Origin: an uncultured Gammaproteobacteria bacterium
Lineage (GTDB): Bacteria > Pseudomonadota > Gammaproteobacteria > Steroidobacterales > XN24
Reading direction: 5' to 3'
Assembly: GCA_937924335.1 (NCBI GenBank)
Contig: CALDWW010000022.1
Coordinates: 1 to 61,303, forward strand
Length of the DNA: 61,303 bases
Below are positions 52,744-61,303 of this stretch, piece by piece. A program made the translations under genes and the position numbers. The notes under the pieces are model-generated. The model saw only the letters and a list, made by a program, of their open reading frames with translations, was not told where the DNA came from and ran no database searches. Position 1 is the stretch's first letter. Each line of letters opens with the position of its first letter.

Positions 52744-55104
52744 CTATTCCCGTGTCTTGAGCACGGCCACAAGATCCAGTCGATCGATACGGCGCCTGAC
52801 GATAAGTCCGGACACGGCCGCAGACGCCAGCACGACCGTCGCCGCCAGAGCATAGGTGTCGGGCTCCAGAACGAGCGGTATCCGGAACAGCTCGTGAGGC
52901 AGGTTATCGATCATCCACCGGCACAGCCGCCGGCCGAGCAGGAAACCCGGCGGGATGGCGATGACCGTCAGCAGCGCGAGTTCACCCAGCAGGATGTAGG
53001 ATGCCTCGCCGCGAGTGAATCCGAGGACTCGCAGGCTGGCCAGCTCACGGCTTCGCTCTGCCAGTGCGATGCGGGCACTGTTATAGACAATCCCGAACAC
53101 GATCGCGCCCGACAACGCGCTGATGAACGACATGTAGGTGAGCAGAAACTCGGCCATGGAATCGTAGAAATTCTGCAGGCGCCCGTCTGCCGCTTCTGTG
53201 CCGGCGATACGCGGCATCTCCTTAAACTCGGCATAGAGCCCCTGCCGGTAGCCCTCATCGATGCCGAGGAAAGCGCCGGAGATGGCATCGCCCTCGTGCA
53301 TCAGCCGGTTGAGGCCGTCCAGTGTCATGTAAGCGCCGATACCGATGTATTGCCGGGCGGTGCCGATCACCGGGGTCCGGCGGACCGGGCGGCCGCCTTC
53401 CAGGACCTCCACGATGACCTCATCGCCTGCCTCCACAGCCAGGATCTCCGCGAGCTGGTCGGTAAGCAACAGGCCTTCCTCAGGGAGCTGCAGCGGTTGT
53501 TGATTCTCGTCCAGGGTCCGGTGCAGCACCGCGTCGGGAGCGTAGCCAAGGATACTCGTCCGATAGCTGCGATGGCCGGCCCTGAGCCGTGCCGCGACGG
53601 CGCGATACGGCTCTACGTGATCCACGCCCTGCAGACCCCTGAGCTCATGGATCGCGCGTCGGGACGTGGGCTCGAAGAAGGCGACCGACAGGTCCTCGCG
53701 CTGGGCGATTTCGAATTCGACGGTCACCATATGATCGATGGAGTCAGTGAAGAAGGTGCCAACCATCATGATGGCGCAGGCCATACTCATGCCCAGCACC
53801 GTCAGCGCTGACTTCACCGGCCGCCGCTCCAGGTGCCGGAAGATCATCCGGGTCGGTTGATCGAGGAAGCCGACGCCCAGACGTTCGACCAGGGCCTGCC
53901 GGAAGACCTCGGGCGATTCCGGTCGCATGGCCTCCGCGGGTGGCAACGAGACTGCCCGGCGGACCGCACCCAACGAACCCAGGACGGCGGCGGCCCCGGT
54001 GACAGCCGTCGCCACGGCCACCGTCCAGAGCTGAACACCGAAGTCGAGGAACGGGAAGCGGTAGTAGTCCATGTACAGGTCACTCAGACCGCCACCGAGC
54101 CAGGCGCCCAGGGCGGTCCCCGCGACGATGCCTCCGGCCACGATCAGCAACACCAGCGACACGTAGTGCCAACCCACCTGGCGGTTGCTGTAGCCGAATG
54201 CCTTAAGAATGGCGATCTGCTCTCGCTGGGTGTTGACCAGCCTCGCGATCACGACGTTGAGCAGGAACGCGGTCACTACCAGGAAGATGAAGGAGAACAA
54301 TCCAGCCGTCTGGCGGAGCTGCTCGAATTCCTCGTTGAGGAAACGATGTGACAGCTGCTCCTCGCGGTCGTAGGCGCCCAGCCCGCCGAAGGGCTGCAGC
54401 AGCAGGTCCAGTCGCTCGATGACAGACTCGGGATCGGCGTCAGCACTCAGGTCCAGCGAGACCGAATTGAAAGCCTCCTCCATCTCGTAAGCGGCAGACA
54501 GGGCCCGGTGACCCATCCAGATGACGGCATAGCGCTTGAAGTCGGGCAGGATGCGGCCCGGGGCGATCTGATAGATGTAGTCCGGTGACAGCGCCACGCC
54601 GACGATAGTCAGCTGCTTGCGGACGCCCTTGATGACCGCCGACAGTCGATCACCCGGTCCGAACCCGTGAGCCTCGGCGAACGCTTCGCTGACCAGGATC
54701 TCGTCGTCCCGCCAGGGCTCGATCATGCGGCCCTGGCGCAGATGCACGCGGTTCAGATTCGGCTGTCCGGACTCCGGCAGCGAGATCAGGCGACCGATCA
54801 CGGGATCCGGGAAGCCTTCGACGTCTATCTGGGCCGACGCGACCACCCGCGCGTCCGCCACATCCACCCCGGCGATCTCTGCGATACGGATCGCCTGGGT
54901 GCGCGGCGCCCGCGTCAGCGTGGCGAACACGTCCGCGAACGCGTACTCCGAGTAATAGCGGTCGCGGGTGTCGCTCAGCGCGTGCAGCGTGCTGACCGAC
55001 ATGAGATAGGTCGCGACCCCGCTGGCGATCACCATGACGATCGCCAGCGCCTGCCCACGCATCTCCAGCAACTCGCGAAACAGCTTGATGTTCAGCGCCT
55101 TCAA
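52744..55104 (-). CDS. ABC transporter permease, FtsX/MacB-like, two-module
   Basis: The 786-residue inner-membrane protein has two FtsX-type modules, each with a large periplasmic domain: helix 1 near 13-35, helices near 265-400 (LLLIVAGGIVAGTALGAWLGG), helix near 435-455 (ALTVLGMSMACAIMMVGTFF) and the final helices 660-775. Such permeases do not always export; MacB-like ones move substrates from the periplasm outward. The start is TTG 55104 by homology (MKALNIKLFREL), just 6 bp after the ATPase stop. Substrate unknown. Confidence 0.87.
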   Translation of the reverse strand: MKALNIKLFRELLEMRGQALAIVMVIASGVATYLMSVSTLHALSDTRDRYYSEYAFADVFATLTRAPRTQAIRIAEIAGVDVADARVVASAQIDVEGFPDPVIGRLISLPESGQPNLNRVHLRQGRMIEPWRDDEILVSEAFAEAHGFGPGDRLSAVIKGVRKQLTIVGVALSPDYIYQIAPGRILPDFKRYAVIWMGHRALSAAYEMEEAFNSVSLDLSADADPESVIERLDLLLQPFGGLGAYDREEQLSHRFLNEEFEQLRQTAGLFSFIFLVVTAFLLNVVIARLVNTQREQIAILKAFGYSNRQVGWHYVSLVLLIVAGGIVAGTALGAWLGGGLSDLYMDYYRFPFLDFGVQLWTVAVATAVTGAAAVLGSLGAVRRAVSLPPAEAMRPESPEVFRQALVERLGVGFLDQPTRMIFRHLERRPVKSALTVLGMSMACAIMMVGTFFTDSIDHMVTVEFEIAQREDLSVAFFEPTSRRAIHELRGLQGVDHVEPYRAVAARLRAGHRSYRTSILGYAPDAVLHRTLDENQQPLQLPEEGLLLTDQLAEILAVEAGDEVIVEVLEGGRPVRRTPVIGTARQYIGIGAYMTLDGLNRLMHEGDAISGAFLGIDEGYRQGLYAEFKEMPRIAGTEAADGRLQNFYDSMAEFLLTYMSFISALSGAIVFGIVYNSARIALAERSRELASLRVLGFTRGEASYILLGELALLTVIAIPPGFLLGRRLCRWMIDNLPHELFRIPLVLEPDTYALAATVVLASAAVSGLIVRRRIDRLDLVAVLKTRE

Positions 55105-55110
55105 ACTTGG

Positions 55111-55833
55111 CTACCAGTGCAGGTCGCTGGCTGCGACCTTGTCCGGGTTCACTCGTACCTCGGCGATGTGTCCATCCGCCAGCCGGATGACGCGGTCGGC
55201 CATCCGCGCGATATCGGCGTTGTGGGTGATCAGTACGGTGGTCGTGCCGAGATCGCGATTGACCCGCTCCAGCGCCTCGAGCACGACGATGCCCGTCTTC
55301 GAGTCCAGCGCACCGGTGGGCTCGTCACACAGCAGGACCGCCGGGTTCTTGGCGATGGCCCGGGCGATCGCGACCCGTTGCTGCTCTCCGCCCGAGAGCT
55401 GGGCGGGAAAGTGATCACGTCGTTCGGCCAGCCCGACGATCGCCAGGGCTTCCGCGGGGTCCATGGGGGCGACCGAAATCTCGGTGACGACCGCCACGTT
55501 CTCGAGCGCGGTCAGGCTGGGGATGAGGTTGTAAAACTGGAAAACGAACCCGACGTGCTGGCGACGGAACCCGGTCAGCTCCTTGTCGCCCGCCTCAGTC
55601 AGATCTTTGCCGTGGTACCAGACGTGACCATCCGTGGGCGTATCCAGCCCCCCCAGGATATTGAGCAGGGTGGACTTGCCACTGCCGGATGGCCCGAGCA
55701 GCGCAGTCAGTTCACCGCCGAACAGATCGACGTCCACGCCGCGCAAGGCGTGCACCGGCACCTCGCCCATCTGGTAGACCTTGGTGATGCCGCGGGCCCG
55801 GAAAACACTGTTCTCCTTGCTCCCGGCCGACAT
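55111..55833 (-). CDS. ABC transporter ATP-binding protein (LolD/MacB type)
   Basis: The 240-residue ATPase has Walker [10 protein letters not shown], the Q loop [18 protein letters not shown], signature [15 protein letters not shown], Walker [13 protein letters not shown] and the H-loop [11 protein letters not shown]. It powers the permease encoded downstream. ATG 55833 has AGGTGA 11 bases upstream; a GTG at 55848 would add five residues. It leads the operon and is divergent from the DUF3179 gene across about 160 bp. Confidence 0.93.
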   Translation of the reverse strand: MSAGSKENSVFRARGITKVYQMGEVPVHALRGVDVDLFGGELTALLGPSGSGKSTLLNILGGLDTPTDGHVWYHGKDLTEAGDKELTGFRRQHVGFVFQFYNLIPSLTALENVAVVTEISVAPMDPAEALAIVGLAERRDHFPAQLSGGEQQRVAIARAIAKNPAVLLCDEPTGALDSKTGIVVLEALERVNRDLGTTTVLITHNADIARMADRVIRLADGHIAEVRVNPDKVAASDLHW

Positions 55834-55992
55834 ATCGACGCTTGTCACCTGAATGCCTGCTTCGACAGATCCCGATCCGAGTCTAGCCGATCATGCTGCG
55901 CCGCGACGCGGGGAACCGTGGATGCCGCTACGGGTCGGACGAAGCAGGGGACAGGGCGTACACTCGCACAATTCGATTCGGGGGCGGCACGC

Positions 55993-56967
55993 ATGCGCAA
56001 TTCGAGGACGACCACCAGTGCCCTGCTGTTGCTGTTTCTGGTCGGCGGGGTCGCCAGCGCCGCGGACGGCAGGACCTTCGAGACCGACATCCTTGCGGAC
56101 ACTTTCGGGTTCGGACCGCAAACGAAACGGGCAGTCGATCTCGCCGACCTGCACCAGGGGTGCCCGGCCCGGGATTGCATTCCGTCCATCGATAATCCGG
56201 TTTTCGTCGCGGCCGACGCCGCCGGCTTCCTGAGCGACGACGACATCGTCCTGGCCATCGAGCATGGCGGCGAGGCGCGCGCCTACCCCGCGCGGATCCT
56301 GAATCTCCACGAGATCGTCAACGACACGATCGGCGCAGACCCGGTGGCCATCACGTTCTGCCCCCTGTGCGGTTCGGGCCTGGCCTTCCGACGGGTCGTC
56401 GATGGAGAGGTCACCGAACTGGGCGTCTCTGGCGTGCTCTACAACAGCGACCTGGTTTTCTATGACCGCAATACCGGGACCCTGTGGGACCAGGTCGAGG
56501 GCAAGGGCATCGTCGGACCCATGACCGGTGCAACGCTCGACACGCTTCCGCTGACCATGACCCGCTGGGGACGCTGGCGAGCATCCCATCCGCAGACGCG
56601 GGTCCTGTCCACAGAGACCGGCTACGACGAGGACTACAGCGTCGACCCCTACGCCGAATACGCCCACAGCGCTCGTATCGTGTTCCCGGTCGCCGGCACC
56701 GACGAGCGCCTGCACCCGAAGTCTGTCGTGTTCGGCGCATTCATCGACGACCGCTATGTGGCCTACAGCGAGCGGTTGCTGGAGGCCGAGGGCGAGTTCG
56801 AGGACCGTCTCGGTGACCGCGAGCTCGCCGTAGAGCTCCATGCCGACGGCTCTGTGACCATCCAGGATCGGCAATCGGGCGAGTCATTCACGCCGACCCG
56901 ATTGTTCTGGTTCGCCTGGTTCGCGTTCCATCCCGAGACGGAGATCCGTGACGCGGGCGGAGGCTGA
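55993..56967 (+). CDS. Exported DUF3179 protein
   Basis: The 324-residue protein has a signal peptide (LLLLFLVGGVASAADG, cut about residue 24) and DUF3179 features: ARAYPARILNLHEIVNDTIG, AITFCPLCGSGLAFRR with a C-x-x-C pair, GVLYNSDLVFYDRNTGTLWDQ and DPYAEY. The family occurs in envelopes of many bacteria and archaea; its function is not established. A very long open frame continues upstream through the antisense of the permease genes and is not coding; the ATG at 55993 fits the signal peptide. It stands alone, 38 bp before the aminotransferase gene. Confidence 0.88.
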   Translation: MRNSRTTTSALLLLFLVGGVASAADGRTFETDILADTFGFGPQTKRAVDLADLHQGCPARDCIPSIDNPVFVAADAAGFLSDDDIVLAIEHGGEARAYPARILNLHEIVNDTIGADPVAITFCPLCGSGLAFRRVVDGEVTELGVSGVLYNSDLVFYDRNTGTLWDQVEGKGIVGPMTGATLDTLPLTMTRWGRWRASHPQTRVLSTETGYDEDYSVDPYAEYAHSARIVFPVAGTDERLHPKSVVFGAFIDDRYVAYSERLLEAEGEFEDRLGDRELAVELHADGSVTIQDRQSGESFTPTRLFWFAWFAFHPETEIRDAGGG

Positions 56968-57005
56968 GCGGGCAGCCGGTGGGGCCCGAGGTTACACTCC
57001 GGCGG

Positions 57006-58226
57006 ATGGACGAATCCCGCTCATCCGCCACGCAGGCCTGTGACCCGGACAGCATCCGGAGATACTGGTCGCTGGATCCGGCGATCACCTTCCTGAATCA
57101 CGGCTCCTTCGGCGCCTGCCCCACCCCCGTACTCGAATATCAGGCGAATCTGCGGGCCCGGATGGAACGGCAACCGGTGCAGTTCTTCGTCAGGGACCTG
57201 GAGGGCATGCTCGACGACGCGCGCGCCGGTCTCGGCCGATTCATAGGCACACCCGCACAGGACCTGGCCTGGGTGCCGAACGCCACCACCGCGGTCAACT
57301 CCGTGCTGCGCTCCTTGCCTCTGCGGCGGGGCGACGAACTGCTGACTACCGATCACGAGTACAACGCCTGTCGCAACGTGTTGGAATTCGTCGCTGGCCA
57401 ATCGTCTGCGTCGGTCGTTGTCGCGAAGTTGCCGTTCCCGCTCGCGCATCCGCAGGAGGTCGTGGATGCCGTGATGAGCCGGGTCACCGATCGGACCAGG
57501 ATCGCACTGCTCGATCACGTGACCAGCCAGACCGGGCTGGTCCTGCCGATCGAAGCGCTGGTCGCAGCCTTGCGTGAGCGCGGCGTGGAGACGCTGGTCG
57601 ACGGGGCCCATGCGCCGGGCATGCTACCCATCGACGTGGCGGCCATCGGCGCCGGCTGGTACACGGGCAACTGTCACAAGTGGATCTGCGCGCCCAAAGG
57701 CGCGGGCTTCCTGCACACCCGTCCCGACCTGCAAAGCCAGACCCGGCCTGCGATCATCAGTCATGGCGCCAATTCCCCGAGGACAGACAGATCCCGCTAT
57801 CTCCTCGAGTTCGACTGGACCGGGACCGACGACCCGACGCCCATGTTGTGTGTCCCGGAGGCCATCCGCTTTATGGGAGGACTGATGGCGGGCGGTTGGG
57901 AGGCGATCCGGTCGAACAATCATCAACTGGCTTTGCGCGGGCGCGACGTGCTCTGCAGGGCACTCGACCTGGAACCGCCCTGCCCGGACGAGATGATCGG
58001 CTCGCTGGCCTCCCTGCCCCTGCCCGACGGCGGTGGCGAAGTCAGCAACTCACCGCTGTATGCCGACCCGTTGCAGGATGAGTTGCTGGACCAGTTCGAT
58101 ATCGAGGTGCCGGTGATCCCCTGGCCGGCCTCGCCACGACGGCTGATCCGTATCTCCGGTCAGGTGTACAACCGTGACGGTGACTACGAGAAGCTGGGTC
58201 GCGCTCTGCGGGTGCTATTGTCCTGA
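57006..58226 (+). CDS. Class V aminotransferase, isopenicillin-N-epimerase-like
   Basis: The 406-residue PLP enzyme shows FLNHGSFGACPTPVLEYQ at the start (typical of CefD-like members), NATTAVN, DHVTSQTGLVLP, VDGAHAPGM and the PLP lysine in TGNCHKWICAPKG (about 224). Such proteins epimerise, transaminate or desulfurate amino-acid substrates; the true substrate cannot be read from sequence. ATG 57006 is used; the in-frame start at 56979 lies in a region without family similarity. It is likely co-transcribed with the DUF3179 gene. Confidence 0.88.
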   Translation: MDESRSSATQACDPDSIRRYWSLDPAITFLNHGSFGACPTPVLEYQANLRARMERQPVQFFVRDLEGMLDDARAGLGRFIGTPAQDLAWVPNATTAVNSVLRSLPLRRGDELLTTDHEYNACRNVLEFVAGQSSASVVVAKLPFPLAHPQEVVDAVMSRVTDRTRIALLDHVTSQTGLVLPIEALVAALRERGVETLVDGAHAPGMLPIDVAAIGAGWYTGNCHKWICAPKGAGFLHTRPDLQSQTRPAIISHGANSPRTDRSRYLLEFDWTGTDDPTPMLCVPEAIRFMGGLMAGGWEAIRSNNHQLALRGRDVLCRALDLEPPCPDEMIGSLASLPLPDGGGEVSNSPLYADPLQDELLDQFDIEVPVIPWPASPRRLIRISGQVYNRDGDYEKLGRALRVLLS

Positions 58227-58320
58227 TGCGGCTCGCGACGATGTGTGATTGCCGGGGCTGCTTTCAAACCAATCCAGCCCCACTCGCCGTCCAAGCTGAA
58301 AACCCGGGGAGCGCAAGTAC

Positions 58321-59007
58321 ATGTTCGCAAGACTGAAATCCTCGCGCGGCGGCAACCTGCTGCTGGAGCTATTGATGCTCGTCGTCGGTATCAATATCGC
58401 CCTGTGGTTCGAGGGAAAGTTTGAGGATTTCCGCGATACCCGGACAGAAATTGAATATCTCGAGGGTCTCGCGGAAGACCTGCGGTCGGATGTCAGGGAT
58501 CTTGACATGATTATCCGGCAGAACCGGGAGAAGGTGTCACGTCTAGAGGGAATCCTGCCGCGCCTGCCCGGCCTGGCCGGAGCTTCGGACGAGGAACAGG
58601 CGGCGACCATATTCGAGGCCTCCAGCTACGGTTTCTTCGAGCCCTCCGACTTTACCTATACGTCGATGCAGGAGAGCGGCGACTTCCGCCTGCTGTCGGA
58701 TCCGCGGACCAAGGAAAGCATACTGCGGCTGATCCGGCAGTATCGCCAGATCGACACTCTGCAGGGCAACTTCATCCAGGCGATGGACGACGGCTACATC
58801 CCCGTCATGATGAGCAAATTCAACCTGCAGGAGATGCGCATCGATGATCCGACCATCATGGACGATCTCAGCTTCAGGAACTTCTTCGTGTTCACTCTGC
58901 AAGACACGGGCAACCGGGTCGCATCCTACGAGGAGGCCAGGAGGCAGGCCGCCGCGCTACTGGTGTTGATCGAGCAACGGCTCGGCGCCCGGTCCGCGTC
59001 GGGCTGA
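58321..59007 (+). CDS. Small membrane-anchored coiled-coil protein
   Basis: I do not recognise the family with certainty. The 228-residue protein has one N-terminal membrane helix (about 12-30, LLLELLMLVVGINIALWF) and then a mostly helical part with heptad-like spacing (EIEYLEGLAEDLRSDVRDLD, about 41-62). The layout resembles DUF6090-type proteins: a helix with VVGI-IAL followed by E-x-x-L-x-x-L-x-x-D-L. It would sit in the inner membrane with most of its chain on one side. It stands alone; ATG 58321 is the only good start. Confidence 0.65.
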   Translation: MFARLKSSRGGNLLLELLMLVVGINIALWFEGKFEDFRDTRTEIEYLEGLAEDLRSDVRDLDMIIRQNREKVSRLEGILPRLPGLAGASDEEQAATIFEASSYGFFEPSDFTYTSMQESGDFRLLSDPRTKESILRLIRQYRQIDTLQGNFIQAMDDGYIPVMMSKFNLQEMRIDDPTIMDDLSFRNFFVFTLQDTGNRVASYEEARRQAAALLVLIEQRLGARSASG

Positions 59008-59159
59008 CCGGAGTCCGGGCCCACGTAAAAAAAGGCCTGCCCGGCTCGATTTCGAGCCGACGGAACCATTGGTAATTCTTAGAACAACTGCCATGGCGAT
59101 GCTATAACATCCGCTAGCGCACGGATCGCTGCCGTGCATCAGGGGAGTCAGTAGCTTAG

Positions 59160-61303
59160 ATGGGCTCGTTATTCGCGGAGCTTAAACGGCGCAACGTCGT
59201 CCGGGTCGCGCTGCTATACGGCGTGGTCGCCTGGGTGCTGATCCAGATCGTCGATATCGTGATGCCGCGTCTCGGCATCCCCGAGTGGGGCGTGACGCTG
59301 GTGATCGTGCTGCTGGGTATCGGCTTCCCCGTCGCCCTCATCTTCGCCTGGGCCTTCGAGCTGACCCCCGAGGGCCTCAAGCGCACCGGCGAGGTGGACC
59401 CGGACGCCTCCATCACGCCGGTCACCGGCCAGAAGATCAATCACCTGATTATCGGCCTGCTCTGTCTCGCGCTGGTGGTCGTGGTGATCGACAGCTATGT
59501 GCTTCGCGACGATGCGGAGCCGGCGGAGGGATCTTCGGTGGACGCCTCCGGTGATCCGGATTCGCCTCCGGTTGTCACGCCGACACAGACGCCTGCGCTC
59601 ACCTCTATCGCCGTGCTGCCCTTCGTCAACATGAGCTCGGACCCGGAGCAGGAGTACTTCTCGGACGGACTCTCCGAGGAGTTGCTCAACCTGCTCGCCA
59701 AGATCGAGGATTTCAAGGTCGCGGGACGCACCTCGTCATTCGCATTCAAGGGCAAGAACGACGACCTGCGCGTCATCGCCGACAAACTCGGCGTCGCCAC
59801 CATCCTGGAGGGCAGCGTGCGCAAGGACGGCGAGCAGATCCGGGTGACGGCTCAGCTGGTCAAGGCCGACGACGGTTATCACCTGTGGTCGGAGACCTAC
59901 GACCGCAGGCTGGAGAGTATCTTCGCCATCCAGGACGAGATCGCCGGCGAAGTCGTCACGGCCCTGAAACTGACGCTGCTGGATGAAGGGGAGGCGGATC
60001 CCGCCGGGATCACCCCTGCAGCACTTGCCCGGGAGCGGCCGACGGACAACATGGAGGCCTACACCAGTTACCTGCGTGGCCAGCACCTGATCAAGAAGCG
60101 CACCGGCGACGACATGTTCAAGGCGCTGCGGGAATTCCGCCACGCGGTGGAGATGGATCCCGATTTCGCCGAGGCTCATGTAGGCGTCGCCAATGGCTAC
60201 ACCCTGCTGGCCAACTACGGGTACCGGAACCTGGAGGAGGTCGGCCCGCTGGCGGATGCGTCGGTCGAGCGGGCGCTGGCACTCAACCCGAACCTGGGTG
60301 AGGCCTGGGCCACCCGGGGGCTGCTCGAGGATTTGCGCGGGGCGCCTGCGGAGGACAGGATCGCCCTGCTCGAGAAGGCCGTCTCGCTGAACCCCAACGA
60401 TGCCCAGTCACTGGCCTGGCTCGCGAACGACTATGGCGACGCGAATCAGTTCGACGACCAGGTCGCCGCCATGCAGAAAGCCTATGCCCTGGACCCCCTG
60501 TCGGCGATCATCATCATCAACCTGGCCATGGTCTACAAGCAGCGCGGGCTCGATGGCGAGGCCGCGCGCCTGGCGGACGAACTGGAGTCCCTGATGCCGG
60601 ACAAGGCACCCCCTTACCGGCTGCGGGCGACCCTGGCCTGGCATGATGCAGATATCATTGCTCAGACCCGCTGGCATCATCGCGCGCTGACGGTCAGCCC
60701 GGGCAGCATCCCCTCACTGCTTTCGCTATCGGACAATGCCGCGGACGTCGGCCAGCTGGAGGCGGCGGAACGCTATGCCCGCAAGGCCAGGGAGATCAGT
60801 CCCTCGAGCACGGCTGCCATTGAGAGTCTTGCCGTCGCTCTGATCCGTCAGGGCAAGACGGAAGATGCAAGCACCTTGGTGGAACAGACGCTGCAGCTGT
60901 ATCCGCAGGACACGCTGATGCAGTCCCTCGAGGGCGACCTGGCCTACCTGGCAGGCGATTACGACAAGACCCTCACGATCCTGCGGAACGCATATCCGAG
61001 CCTGTTTGCCGACCCGGCGCGACTCGAAGATAGCAACGCGATCTGGTGGGCCCACAACCTGGCCTGGGTCTATCGGGTGCGAGGCGAAGTCGATGAGTCG
61101 GACGCCCTGCTGGCCGCCATCCATCGCAACCTGGAGCCGCGGCTGCATGTCTATCCGACCGACGCCCCCGACTGGCTCGGTGCGCGAACCGCCGCCGTGC
61201 TGGATGACCGCGAGGCCCTTGAGCGGCATCTGCGCAACATGGCGCGGACAGGGGCCGGATTCGGGAGCTTCCTCCACGACCCGATGTTCCTGCAGTACAG
61301 AGA
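59160..61303 (+). CDS. TolB-N/TPR membrane protein (3' end outside the window)
   Basis: The frame is open from ATG 59160 to the window end (714 codons) with no stop. The start MGSLFAELKRRNVVRVALLY matches the protein at 4829-7066. Three membrane helices lie at about 15-35, 42-62 and 95-115, followed by a Pro/Thr-rich linker, a TolB-N-like domain (TSIAVLPFVNMSSDPEQEYF, SEELLNLLAKIEDFKVAGRTS, LEGSVRKDG, LWSETYDRRLESIFAIQ; about 150-275) and TPR repeats. It is longer in its linker than the other copy. Function unknown; a role in membrane-linked signalling is plausible. No good ribosome site precedes the ATG. Confidence 0.85.
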   Translation, partial: MGSLFAELKRRNVVRVALLYGVVAWVLIQIVDIVMPRLGIPEWGVTLVIVLLGIGFPVALIFAWAFELTPEGLKRTGEVDPDASITPVTGQKINHLIIGLLCLALVVVVIDSYVLRDDAEPAEGSSVDASGDPDSPPVVTPTQTPALTSIAVLPFVNMSSDPEQEYFSDGLSEELLNLLAKIEDFKVAGRTSSFAFKGKNDDLRVIADKLGVATILEGSVRKDGEQIRVTAQLVKADDGYHLWSETYDRRLESIFAIQDEIAGEVVTALKLTLLDEGEADPAGITPAALARERPTDNMEAYTSYLRGQHLIKKRTGDDMFKALREFRHAVEMDPDFAEAHVGVANGYTLLANYGYRNLEEVGPLADASVERALALNPNLGEAWATRGLLEDLRGAPAEDRIALLEKAVSLNPNDAQSLAWLANDYGDANQFDDQVAAMQKAYALDPLSAIIIINLAMVYKQRGLDGEAARLADELESLMPDKAPPYRLRATLAWHDADIIAQTRWHHRALTVSPGSIPSLLSLSDNAADVGQLEAAERYARKAREISPSSTAAIESLAVALIRQGKTEDASTLVEQTLQLYPQDTLMQSLEGDLAYLAGDYDKTLTILRNAYPSLFADPARLEDSNAIWWAHNLAWVYRVRGEVDESDALLAAIHRNLEPRLHVYPTDAPDWLGARTAAVLDDREALERHLRNMARTGAGFGSFLHDPMFLQYR

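Noticed and set aside
51586..53811. A 741-codon plus-strand open frame across the adaptor and permease genes
   Set aside because: It crosses the boundary of two real reverse-strand genes and has no recognisable domain.
54667..55992. A long N-terminal extension of the DUF3179 protein
   Set aside because: The frame is open but runs antisense to the ABC genes; the signal peptide at 55993 marks the real start.
59042..59059. Perfect palindrome CGGCTCGA-TT-TCGAGCCG as a terminator after the coiled-coil gene
   Set aside because: The stem is good, but no T tract follows on the plus strand; the A run precedes it, and the T run on the reverse strand would serve no gene. It remains only a possible structure.
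1..61303. CRISPR arrays, rRNA genes, prophage structural genes or a replication origin
   Set aside because: No regularly spaced repeats, no rRNA segments, no phage genes and no clustered DnaA-box pattern were seen.

Overview
The window is bacterial DNA, about 60% or more GC over most of its length, tightly packed with Shine-Dalgarno-led genes in short operons. The gene set (CrbS/CrbR acetate switch, DUF4212 plus its acetate-type symporter, paired CNMP/CBS/DUF294 proteins, TolB-N/TPR membrane proteins, TAXI-TRAP transporter, TonB, porin) points to a free-living, probably marine or sediment gammaproteobacterium of the Woeseiales/Chromatiales type. No rRNA or other taxonomic marker is present, so this placement is an inference from gene content.

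Region 1 (1-9.4 kb) is accessory in character: lower GC, looser packing, diverged repeats carrying a tRNA-like 3' half with encoded CCA (1-274 and 7083-7350), related hairpins, an internally deleted IS6-type element with perfect 17-bp ends (2434-2816) and a second IS6-type end (991-1158). Its cargo is a SnoaL-like protein, an unrecognised two-repeat lipoprotein, a secreted trypsin-like protease, a TolB-N/TPR membrane protein, a short-chain dehydrogenase and a sulfotransferase-like protein.

Region 2 (9.7-16.3 kb) is a complete uptake line: TAXI binding protein, fused TRAP permease with an inserted biotinyl/lipoyl-like domain, universal stress protein and an outer-membrane porin, closed by a strong terminator. 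A secreted protein of unknown function follows.

Region 3 (16.4-30.5 kb) is an acetate-utilisation block: two CNMP/CBS/DUF294 paralogues around an exonuclease and a deaminase, then acs, crbR, crbS, a DUF4212 subunit and a sodium:solute symporter. CrbS/CrbR is the known regulator of acs in Vibrio and Pseudomonas.

Region 4 (30.6-46 kb) is mixed metabolism and envelope: DUF2461, acyl-CoA ligase, XdhC, a PflA-like radical SAM protein, an SCP2-like protein coupled to an iron-dependent alcohol dehydrogenase, MscS channel, TonB, POT/MFS transporter, PutP, rhomboid protease, Hsp20 and a lipoprotein.

Region 5 (46-51.5 kb) is a cyanophycin locus: cyanophycinase, full-length cyanophycin synthetase, and a second synthetase-like protein that keeps the Mur-ligase half but has lost the ATP-grasp half. 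It is the best candidate here for unusual biochemistry. Downstream come a convergent ABC ATPase-permease-HlyD operon, a DUF3179 protein, a class V aminotransferase, a small membrane coiled-coil protein and a second TolB-N/TPR protein cut by the window end.
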